64,000 nucleotides of DNA from Setaria digitata (lineage: Eukaryota; Nematoda; Chromadorea; Rhabditida; Setariidae), in assembly GCA_003640385.1 (NCBI GenBank), contig RCAB01000180.1:1-64000 (forward strand). Direction: 5' to 3'. Positions 23,667 to 34,900 of this stretch are shown here, in pieces. Numbering within the stretch: position 1 is the first letter of the stretch; each line of letters opens with the position of its first letter. The translations under genes were made by a program, and so were the position numbers. The notes beneath the pieces are model-generated. The model ran no database searches. It saw only the letters and a program-made list of their open reading frames with translations, and had not been told where the DNA came from.

Positions 23667-26600
23667 TTAGCTCCTTGGCGACTTCGGTGGTGAGATCCGT
23701 AATCGTTTGGCTTCCGGAGAAAAATCCTTCGAGTTAAGTTTATGAGATCGCTCATTTCGAGTTGTCTGCGTACTATCCGCCTCATAAAATTCGTTATCAC
23801 CTTCTACGTAGCTTTCTAGAACTGAATTCAAATAAGAGTACTAAAACGAATTTATGAGACAGGCAACACTTTTTACTTTGTATAATGTGAAATTACTGAA
23901 ACTTTTTGGAACTTTTTAAATCATTACTTTCCTGTCACAACAATTCAAAAATCCTATTTACTTCAGAACTTACTAGTGAACAGTTCAACAGGATTTTTCG
24001 GAAGTGTTTCATTGGTGGACGCCTCCATGATCCCGTCTTTTATTGCTGGAATAAAAAGATAAATAGACATATATCAAGGCAGTGCCGACCACAGGAAAGT
24101 GTTTACTTGAAAAAGTTACAAAATAACTTACGCTGCATTTGCACACTGGGCGCGTGTGGTAAGTGGCGTAAATGCTCAAAAATGGTTGACCTGCAAACAG
24201 CCAAAAATTTGATCGAAACTAAAGACTGTACTCGAAAAACATGTTAATTCCAAACTGTGGAAAAAATAAGCTAAGCACATTTAGCTTAACTAAACTATTC
24301 TAACAAAAACCTACATTTTAATTCAGTGGCACTTTAGTGAGTCTCATTTAATAGGTGCTTCCTACTAACTAATAACCGATAACTTCCTCATCACCTTTCA
24401 TTATAAGTTTCAGTGGGCTGATGAAATATTAATATAGTATAAGCCTTATATTTAAAAAAATCTTTACTGCATTTTTTGGAGATATTCAGGTGTGTTTAGA
24501 TTGGCCATATTTGATGGAATAATATGAAGTTTGAAGTCACTCGAGTAATATTCAAAATAATCATTGTAAGGGAGTTCTAAAGAACAGGAAAAAAAGTAGG
24601 ATTTGAAATTGAGGATTGCAATGAAACATAATTAGCAGTTGTCGGAAGAGATTACTTATTTCTTTCTGATCTCGAAAACTTGATAAATTCTGTAAAATTA
24701 TGTTTGCGCATGACAGAGCAGCTAGCTTACCATTGGATATTTCAACATCCAAAGCAATGGATGTTTCATAGGCCCAGCATCGAGCAACATTACGAATAGT
24801 ATATCCGCCACCGCCAAGTAACAAAAGCGGAAGATTAAATTTTTTCATGAATTCAACACACTTGCCATGTCCTACAGTCAAGAATATATAAAGACTTATA
24901 TAACCGGTCCCAGCCAGCACAAATATCACTTTCGAGCAGAACATAGTCAACACGAGCTTAATGAAAAGATTAAAACGAACAGCTGATAACAGAAACACTT
25001 CGCTTACTAATAGGAGTAACGAAGACTAACAGTTACGAGGACAGATTATAAATAACTGAGGATAACCTTTCAGAGAAAGATTGAAACATCCAAGTCTATC
25101 GCCAACTAATGAATCAGCCCCACACTGTAATACTATCGCCGACGGCTGATATGATAGCATGACCTAAATGAGTATATTAAGCTAAATGCTATTTTATTCG
25201 GACAGAAATCATCGAGAGATTTTCCAACTTCGAAGCAAAAATAAATATAAATAAGCGGTATATTAATTACAAAATTAACACTCAGACGATACTAACAATC
25301 TTACATGGGTTGTATTACCGCAAACTAATGCATTAAAGTTTATCTACTGCTTTACTGCTGAAAAAGCAGTAAAGAAATTCCAATGGATGCAACTGATAAC
25401 TTGAGAAAATCTCTTGAAGCAGAAAAAAGAACCTGCTCCATAACTGTTCTGAACATACGCTGATATGTGTCATCATCGATACCATCATGCAACGGGCAAT
25501 TTACAGCATAATATTTTCCTTGACCCGAGCCGATATCCTTAATACAACAATATGTGAAGAAACTATAACAATCCTACTGTCCTAAAGATAAACTAATTCT
25601 GATGAATTACTAGAAGTTGTATGTTCATGTAAAACTAACATTAGTAACTACTAGAATGGATGAGACAAGAAGAAACACTAAAATACCTATTAAAGTTCTA
25701 TCGAAACCACACATTACCTGAATATCCCCAGTCCCTGGGAAATATTCACCAAATTTGTGAAATGATACGGTCATTACGCGATCTGTTGTGTAGAATGCCT
25801 CTTCAACACCATCACCATGATGGACATCAATATCCACATATAAAACACGCTGAAATACTATTTCTCATAATCACTTTAATTGTATAGATAATAATGACAG
25901 TAAAAATCTTGAGCAGATTGAAATGAAATTCAAAATTTTGACAGTGTTGTATTTCATACAGAATCCTTCTTCGACTCATAACTATGATGATATAAGACAT
26001 TTGACGTTCCACAAACTTTATACAAATCAAGCAAAGAAGTGGTACTAGCTTCACATCATTCTGCAGAATTCTACCTTCTTCGATCTCAAGATATTTTCTA
26101 AGTTGTTACTGAGAAATTATTAGTGTCAGAGTAATTGAAAGCTGGTAACCTGATGATATTTGAGAAGTTCAAGAATTGCTAAGACAATATCGTTAGTGTA
26201 ACAGAATCCAGACGCTTCACTTTTCTTAGCATGATGCAAACCACCCATCCAATTTATTGTAATGTCTGCTTGCTTTTTGTTGAGTTTAGCTGCTGCAGCT
26301 GAAAGATGTATGGGTTTTTGTCTTCCACTATCAATATCACATATTATTTAGCAGTACAAAGAAGTCCAGATAAAAAGCTTAACCAAGTGAACCACCACAC
26401 GAAGTTTGACAAAATTCATACATACCATCGAAAACAGGACAATCTTCGCCAACGTTGTCTACAAGTAAAATAAACATACAGTTTCCGAGTCTTAAGGACA
26501 TAAAATGCAGAATTATCTTCGGAGCTTTCATATTTTGAAAAACATACACGAAGATACCTAATTGTAGTACAGTATTTGGCAATAATAACTGTAATAAGAT

Positions 26601-27758
26601 AGTATCATAAAACAATCATGAAACCTTGCAATGAATACTCTGAATAAGCATTTGTTCTTGCGAATCTAAACTTACATCAAACAACCTGATTAGTGCTTTT
26701 AAAAGAAAATAATAACAGTAAATAAAATTCGAAAATGATTAGTAACATCGTTGACGAGTTTTAGCTGCACTGCTATCAATGACATCTTCTGGTCGAGCAT
26801 TTTTTAGAAATGTCAAGTAATCATTACTGTGATATTTCGTCATCTCTTCAAATGTAGCCACATTCGGTCTCTGAAACGTATGTAGCAACAATTAAACGAA
26901 ATAAAACAAAAAATAAATCAGCATATATCTCTTTACCACTAGTTCATTACAAAATCCAAAGACTGTCTTGAAAAAATAAAAATACCTCTATTTTTCCACA
27001 AATTTAAGTAAGGATATATAACTTGAAATGTTCATGCTACCTTTAAATTTTCATTATATAAAATACACTAACTCATGCTAACCCTCACTAAATTAGAGAG
27101 AAATTGCTAAACTGAGCTTTATTTTGAAATGCATCTTACCGTTTCCACCTGAAGAACGGATAGACCTTTTATTGCTGCAATTGTTTTGGATTTAACTATA
27201 TTCCAGCATTCATTTCACATTTAAACATAACAATTATAAGAGCTAACATAAACTTCCATTCGCCGATAAAGACCATAATTAAGAATAAGATTATGCGCCA
27301 TCCGAATTCGGTGCGGTTTCATCGGATGTCCTTGACCATAATAATAATTTCCTACATCTCCTACAACTTGATAACTTTAGCCGTTGTACACATCAAATGA
27401 TTCACAACTGAAACAGATAAACTTCTTTTAAAAACTGCTGATAACTGATACCATATTAAAGCTACAATGCGCAAGATTTTAAATCATCCCTAAATTAATC
27501 GGTTATGTTGGTGAGTTAGAGCAGAATATTTATTCCATTACATCTACCATAAATAATATAACTTAAAGTGCAATCATTTAGCAAAACGGGAAAAACTACA
27601 AATGGTTATATAAATATAACACATCGTAAACTGAATTAGTGACCATCATGACCACCCAATACATCAAATAATAATAATATGAAACAGAATATATATTAAA
27701 ATAACCAACCATCATAATAGTATGCAACCCTGATCTTGCCATGAGCCTGGATAGCCAT
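23667..27758 (-). CDS. HDAC1: Class I histone deacetylase (HDAC1/2-like)
   Basis: Zinc-dependent lysine deacetylase of nuclear corepressor complexes. Thirteen minus-strand exons: 27710-27758, 27248-27360, 26747-26870, 26384-26458, 26150-26298, 25718-25849, 25433-25537, 25067-25163, 24731-24871, 24468-24576, 24132-24190, 23974-24045, 23667-23821. They give 459 residues with all phases consistent. Catalytic features are intact: GGLHHAKK with tandem His at about 142-143, DIDVHHGDG with zinc ligands Asp178 and His180, CGADS with Asp266, GGGGYT with Tyr305. The fold runs [16 protein letters not shown]...[15 protein letters not shown]...NVGEDCPVF...[11 protein letters not shown], nearest to HDAC1/2. 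The tail after HAPSVQMQ is short and divergent, with NEFYEAD and a basic, proline-directed end ([14 protein letters not shown]). The ATG chosen gives [17 protein letters not shown]. Which nematode paralogue this is remains open. Confidence 0.94.
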
Positions 27759-29646
27759 GCCAGTCCCCAGTGACCAACAAAAAATGATAAAAACTTCAAT
27801 ACGTTAATCTCTTCCGATCTATAACTGAAACGAAACTCAATGACTGAGAAGAAAATTCAATTCAATTTCAAAATCATCTAAATCAATCAAGAACATGTTG
27901 AAGCGAATACAGGAAGATTCTCCCTCTCTAAATCATTTCCATTCACTTATCAGTGCGAACATATTAATGGTCAAGAAGAAAGAGGATGATGGATATATAT
28001 GTATATGTCGATAGGTTGTTTCTTGCAAGAAATTATCAAATTCCCCTAAAAAAAAAAACAAGTTTCGATGGTACGTAGTTAATTTCATAAATCCTAATTT
28101 TATCCTAATTTTCTATGCATGTCAAATTGAGTAGAATGCTGCACTTAGCAGCAATAATGACTTTAATGAATATAATTCATAACATTACAATATATATATA
28201 TATATATATATAGAGAGAGGAGAGTGTGTGTATTCAAAAAAAGAAAAAATTACAAAAAAAAAAAAAAAAAATACGAAATTACACATTTCGCATTAAATGA
28301 ACATTTTATAAACATTGCTTACTCTTTTGATTTCTTTCAATTTCAATTTCTAGTTTATTTCTACTACACATTAATAAACATACTCCTTTTGCTATTTTTT
28401 TTTCTCAATTAAAAAAAAATTTTCTAAGGAAAAAAATTATAATTTCATCAAGTTTCTCTAGCTATTATTATCAGCTACCATCATTTCTTATCAAAAACAA
28501 AACAAAATCAGTGCAACTAATACCACTTCCAGGTGATATCTGATGTGACACGCATTTTTACCTACGGCACGTATTCATTCCAATGGCAAGTCCATTCTAA
28601 TAAAATAGTCATTCTAATAGGATGCACGTATACACCCATTTTACACGTACTCCGAAGTACCGGTATGCTTGGTATTATTATTATTATTATTGTATGGATT
28701 TTTTTTTTTCCAGCTATTTTGCCAATCATTACTAGATTTCAGCCATTTAATTATTTAATGAGTCATCGCCCAACTTCCAATCAAATATTCATTTAAATGC
28801 CGAATAATTAATATAAAATAGTAATGAAATTAAAATATGCTATGCTCAGTGCGATATGTTACTTTGACTTGGTCAGAAAAAAAAAAAAAAAAAAAAAGAG
28901 AAAGCAAGAACAACTGATAATATTGATTTCAGTTGGAAATGCGTAACGGTCACTGTGTGGAATGNACTGAATAGATGAATTTGCTTGTTTCATCTTCAAC
29001 TGTTCGGTCTTATTTTCCACCAGCAATGACTGGGATGACGATAAAATTGGTGGGAAATGTGGTATTCCGTTTTTCCGTTTCATCACTTTCACGTAATTTA
29101 AGTGACAAACAGACAGTTTAGGTAAAATCTACTTCTTAATTTCTCTCGGCAATGATTCGTGTTGTATATTCCATTTCATTGCATTTCAGTTCAGTCATTA
29201 CACAGTGCAATTTATTTGCGAACAAAAAGAATTTTATCGAACGATGACGTTTTTTTCTCGCATTTTTTTTCCTGTCATCCCACCTGTTTATATCACTTGT
29301 TCTGAATTTTTTCGTTGCACATTCAGTTTGCACGAATTTCATCTCCTACGGGTTTCTTGCTCTTTGCTTTTTACATTATTTCCTGCTACTATTGTATTTC
29401 TTATTATCATTTTAAACTTCCTACTTTTGCTTGATTTATTATATTTTATTTGACTGTGACTAGTTATCGAATTTTATTTCACTGTGCTGTGGCTATCGAG
29501 AAGGTTGCAATTTTGTAATTTATTTCTGTAATTATCTGATCACTTCGCTACTTCCAATGAGAAACGTTCAAAATTTGTGCAGGGGATTGTGGTAATTTTA
29601 AACTGACGTAATTTAAGGTATAATTAACAAGAAAGTAACGAGTGGA
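27759..29646. other. Divergent intergenic region between HDAC and PEX19
   Basis: 1.9 kb between oppositely directed genes, so it should hold both promoters. AT-rich, with a (TA)n-(GA)n-(GT)n microsatellite at 28190-28232 and a single N at 28965 without an evident flanking duplication. No further coding exon is supported. Confidence 0.5.
28190..28232. repeat. Compound TA/GA/GT microsatellite
   Basis: About eleven TA dinucleotides, followed by a GA-rich stretch and GTGTGTG. Upstream of the HDAC gene on its coding strand. Confidence 0.85.
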
Positions 29647-31243
29647 ATGACAGAAACTGGTAAGGATGAAACGGAGAGTGATTTGTCGGCGTTACTGGAT
29701 AGTGCCTTGGCAGATTTTGGTCGCACCCGTAACACGGATGATGAGTTGGATTCAATGATGGATACAATGGACCAACAAGCTGCACAAAAGGCAGCGGAGA
29801 AATTTGATGATGTAATGAGGCTCCAAAGATCCAGCAATTATCCGGTATCACTTCGTGTTTTTCCGGTTGCAACTGTCTTAAGAACAGAAAAAAGAGATGC
29901 TATGCTGAAATTACGAAGTTTATCTTAAGTGATAAATTTATGCCTGCTCTTCTTAATCTTTATGAGATAACGGTTAACACAAAGTCTTGCTTATGGTTTG
30001 ATCATTACCTTTTTCAAACACAGTTGATAAAATTTCACATTTGCAGGGTACTAGTTCATCTGAGTCGATACCAATGACCGAAGATGAGCGCAAAGCTGCA
30101 GAGAATTTTCAAAATATGCTCAAAGCATTGGTTGCAGCTGAACAAAAAGCATTGAATGAACGTCTACCGAATGAGAGTGGCGAAGATGATTATGACCGGG
30201 CTAGTGCTGAAGCTTTCATCGGGCAGTTGAAAGCAAGTTTTTTGTAGGTTTGCTCCCAAGAAATTTGCATTGTTGCAATTATTTCGTGTTTTGGACACGC
30301 AAAGAAGCCATTAACATTGGTAATAAGGAATAGATTTTTCAAGCCACAGTGTGGCCGGTTTCAATGGCAAGTTTTGTTTTGAGAATCTTGCTGAAAGTGA
30401 TATTATTAAACTATTTAAAGTGAAACCTATGATTTCATCATTGTTTAATGACAAGTTCTGCTTTCCCTTTTTTCTTTTTCTTCTTTTTTTTACAGAAATT
30501 GTCGGAACAAGATCCCCTACATATAGCGGACGAACCACAGTATGGGACGCTAATAAGTCTGGTTCAGGCATTCTTTTCAAAAGATTTAATGTATCCGCCT
30601 TTGAAGCAATTGTTAGAGGGATTTCCCAAGTAGGTCTATCATTTTAGGGATTAGATCCATTTTCAATCCAGTTTTCTTTTTTTTTATTGTGAAAATAATT
30701 TAACTACTGATAATTGTTGTGAAAATAATTTAACTACTGGTAAGTTTTTGTCAGAATGAGAATGCGAGATTATTGAAAGTAGTTAATAATTTGTACTGCA
30801 GAAAAGATGAAGTTTTACCTTTTTTTTTTACCGTGTAAGATTAGTATGGTTACAGATGGGATTTGTTGTCTTTTTTTTTTTTTTGTGATTTTAAAATAAC
30901 TCGAAAAATAACGTTAAAATCGGACTTCTGCTTCTGTGAGATTTTCAGATATATAGCAGAGCACAATGAGCTCGATGCAGAATTGAAAGCCCGTTATGAG
31001 AAGCAGATAGATATAATACAGCGTGTATGCATCGAATATGAGAAGGAGGAAAGCGAAGATGTAGAAGAAATGAAACGACGATTCGATACAATCACCACAT
31101 TAATGTTGGAATTGCAATCGTACGGGTATCCTCCTGAAGAACTAGTGGGAGAAGCTCCCCCAGGCTGGGTTACGGACCCTCAAACTGGCTTGCCTAAAGT
31201 GGAGGATGTATCAAAGGCTGCTGAAACTTGCACAGTTATGTAG
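29647..31243 (+). CDS. PEX19: Peroxisomal biogenesis factor 19 (PEX19)
   Basis: Cytosolic chaperone and import receptor for peroxisomal membrane proteins, docking on PEX3. Four exons, 29647-29844, 30047-30232, 30496-30629, 30949-31243, give 270 residues. The acidic N-terminus (DLSALLDSALADFG) matches the PEX3-binding region. The C-terminal cargo-binding domain is clear: FFSKDLMYPPLKQLLEGFPKY, then CIEYEKEE and LMLELQSYGYPPEELVGEAPPG. The protein ends in a CaaX box, CTVM, where PEX19 is farnesylated in other species. Keeping frame at intron 2 requires a GC donor (AAA|GCAAGT). A conventional GT donor a few bases later would shift the frame. The C-terminal Met favours farnesyl over geranylgeranyl transfer. 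Confidence 0.92.
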
Positions 31244-31917
31244 TTATTGATTTGGCTTCATCTTGACTTTGCTTCTAGGTTTTAATATCCTTAACGTCTT
31301 TAAGACATGTTCATTCTTCGAAGTCGATAATGGCTCAAAAACTTTTGGCTTCGTGGATTCTTTTTGATACTTTTAGTAATTTTTTTTTTTTTTCAAGAAT
31401 AAAGAATAAAATCATTTAGAACAAGGTATAATCAGTGAAATTCTGTTGCTGTTACAAAGAATTCTGATTGAGTGGTTTCGTCGACTCATGTTCTTTCTAT
31501 GTTTAAACTTTCTTTTACATTATAACAATTAATTGTATTGTTTTGGAATCAGCAGTAGCTGTATCTCTCATCCTTAATAATTCTTCTAAAGAAAAGAATG
31601 GGGATTTGAGGACGATATTGTAATACTTCAATTGGTAGGTGCTCTTATTTTATAGCGAAGTTGAAACATTTATATGTTCTCATTTGTATCGTTCCGAAAC
31701 GTGATAAAGCTGTTTCATTAAAAATAATTCATCATTTTAATCAATTTAATGGGACTATGTAATCCCTACAAATGCTCCTGTCACTGCTCTTATGCCTAAT
31801 ATTTTAATAGGAAATTTCTGCCCATCGTATGTGCATATATATTTATTGGCTTCATGGATTAGAAAATAATTTCTTAGATTTAATTTGGTTATTTTAAGTC
31901 AGTAGTTGTTCTTCACG
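31244..31917. other. PEX19-SPT5 spacer with poly(A) signals
   Basis: Two AATAAA hexamers at 31398 and 31405, about 155 bp after the PEX19 stop. Otherwise AT-rich sequence with no supportable gene. Confidence 0.5.
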
Positions 31918-34900
31918 ATGTCTGACAGCGAAGAATCTGGCGACGAACAGCGAGACCAAGATCCAGTAGAAGATTTCACTGACAGCCAGGTGTTTACTGT
32001 AGATTTTCTTCACTGCTTCTGAGTTCATAATTTTGTTCTCTGCGGAAGCTTTGTTCATTTTAAGCTCTAATCTGCTGGAAATTTCTGTAATCAAGCCAGC
32101 AACTAAAATATATTATAGGAGAAAAGTGATGACGAGAGACCTGAAAGTGATGGTGAAAATGTGATTAAGAATGGAAGGAAAAGAAAGGTTCTCTTTCTTA
32201 ATTTGTACGATATTAGGCCATCTTTCATTTATGATTTTACGAAAAATCTTGTAGGTAGCGAAATATTCGTTAATTTATAGCATTTTGATGAAGACGACGA
32301 GGAGGAAGAGGAAGAAGACGAAGAGGACGATGATGAAGATGACGATGATGGTCATCGTAACAAGAAGTCTAAAAAGAGAAAAAAGGTAATTCTCGTTTGA
32401 CTACTGAGTAATTTTGCTGTTGTTAAAGATTCAAAAAAAAAAAAAAGAATTTTAGAGACGTACTGGAGTACATCAATTTATTCTGGACGACGTAGAAGTA
32501 GATGAAGATGAAGAGGAAGAAGAGGGTTTTGAAGAGGATGGTGATGAGATGGGAATTGATCCAAAGGAAAGAGAAGAAGCAGAAAGAATGATGAAGGAGC
32601 AAGATGAAAGGAATCGTGAAGGACGTCGTCGAGATCTGTTCAGGTAAAATCGTCTTAACGTAAATTTGGTTGAAATTTTTGCTCTGGAAGTTCATAAAGT
32701 CTAATATAATTTTGATTATCACCTATCTTTCAGTGGAATGAATGAAGATCAAATAGAAGATTATTTTAAAAAGAAATATGCAAATCAGTCGTCTTATGCG
32801 GGCATGATGGATGACGATGCTGCCTTGGATGATATAAGCCGTCATTCTCTGCTTCCAAGTACAAATAAGGATCCAAATTTGTGGATTGTAAAGTGCCGTT
32901 TGGGTGAAGAAAAATTAGTTGCATTGCAACTTATGCGTAAATTCATCGCTTACGAAAGTACTGACAATGTTAGTTTATCTTTTATTACGATTATTGTAGA
33001 GTTTTCTTTTCTAGTGTTTTTTTTTTTATGCAACCAAAGTCTTGTTTGCAGCCTTTGCAAATCAAATCAGTGGTCGTGAAAGAAGGTCTGAAAGGAATGA
33101 TTTATGTAGAAGCATTTAAACAGTCACATGTAGCTGCTGCAATTACTGGGGTATCAGCTCTAAATCAATTCCGCATAGCCATGGTGCCAATTAAGGAAAT
33201 GTGTGACACTCTAAAAGTTGCAAAGGATATTCCGTCGTTGAGAAATGGAATGTATGTTCGTTTAAGAAGGACAATGTATCGCGATGACTTAGCTCAGGTT
33301 CTGTCTTTTCTAGCTTTCTTTTTTTTATTTTTGAAGTTAAACGAATTAAGCATAAATATTGTCGTTATGAGACAAGTATGAATGATTGTTATTGTTTAAT
33401 GTCTTTTGAAAACAGGTTGATTGGGTAGATGTGGCGCATAATAAGGTGTATTTGAAGTTAGTACCACGCATTGACTACACTCGCATGCGCGGAGCACTCA
33501 GGGCACCGGTTAGTTATGTATTTCGGCAATAATCACGTTTATCATAAATTAATTTAATGCTTGTTACCTGATATTTTATTTTGACCTATTACTATTGTTA
33601 AAGGATGAACCGCGGTTTGTAAAAATGAAGCGAAGGCCACAAGCACGGCTATTTGATGTTGAAAGGATTAAGTAAGTTTTTTATCTATATCACGTTTTTT
33701 GCAAATTTGATTCGATTTTCATTGCTTTCCGAAGAAAATTTTTACAACACGAGGTCTTCCTACTTACATGTTTCTTTGAGTTAATCAGTTGAAAAGTTAA
33801 GAATGGAATGATGGATTCTAATAGATTACTTATATGAAATTTGTTTAGTTCTGTCTTACACGTAAGGATAAATATAATTTGTAATTTCAGAGAGATAGGA
33901 GGTGAAGTATCGACAGATGGTGATTTTTTGACATTTGAGGGGAATCAATATCGTCGAGGCTTTTTATACAAGTGGTTCCCGCTGAATATTATTGTATCAC
34001 TTTTTTTTTTTTTCATTTTATTTATTTTATCGACTTTATCTGCTTTAATCATTTAGTGTTTTGGTGTAATTAACGATATCATTCTATTCCAGTGTTTCAT
34101 AGTTATAGTCCAAGGAATAAGGTAAGTTTTCTACTTGACAGATAGATTCTTCAGTAAAAAGAGCGCTTAACAGCACAAAAAATTTTAATGAAAGCAACAA
34201 TCTTTTTTTAGCAGGTCGATGGTGTAAAACCTTCGCTAAGTGAACTGGAGAAATTTCAAGAAACAAGTGATGATTTAAAAAAAGAATGTGCGTTTTCATC
34301 ATTTGTGTCCTCATGTATTTATTTTCCTCACACTTAAGAAAAAAGTACCTATCGATTTCTTTGAACACTAAGAATTTTTGGATTGATGTAATAAGCTAAT
34401 TTCTTCACCTAAATGGGATTGTCTAATCTAGATGAGGATTATTTATAGTAGAAGGAATGAAAGTGAAAGATTTGTCATATATATTTTCGCCTGGAGATTA
34501 TGTCGAAGTTGCGGATGGTGAATTAGTGAACTTGCGTGGTAGAGTTCAGAGTGTTGACGGTGAAAAAATTGTTATGTTGCCGGACCATGAAGATTTGAAG
34601 GTCTGCATTTTTCTTTTAATAAAATTGCTGAATGGAATTATTTCAATAAGCTTGAAAGCCTCATTTTTTTATTGATAAGTGGAAATGTCGTGCGGAGTAG
34701 GGAAATGTCTTTTGAGTGATGAAATAATGAGTCTTTTAATGCGACAAAACTATATGTAAGTGCAGTACTTAATTAAAAATAAAATCAATATTTTGCAGTT
34801 GAATTGCATGTTGTAAGTTCCCGTAAATTCCTCACTGTTTAAGTTTTTTTTCAGTGTTTTTTTTTTTTTTTTTTCAAATTAAGAATCTATTTTACAGGAA

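Noticed and set aside
23906..24247. Plus-strand 113-residue cysteine-containing open frame
   Set aside because: It lies antisense to HDAC exons 11 and 12 (24132-24190, 23974-24045), which fit the deacetylase frame, splice sites and family sequence.
28533..28796. Plus-strand hydrophobic open frame between HDAC and PEX19
   Set aside because: Depends on ATT/TTT repeats; no similarity or splice context.
28965..28965. Single N as a possible fifth duplication
   Set aside because: I see no repeated flanking sequence around this N, unlike the other four.
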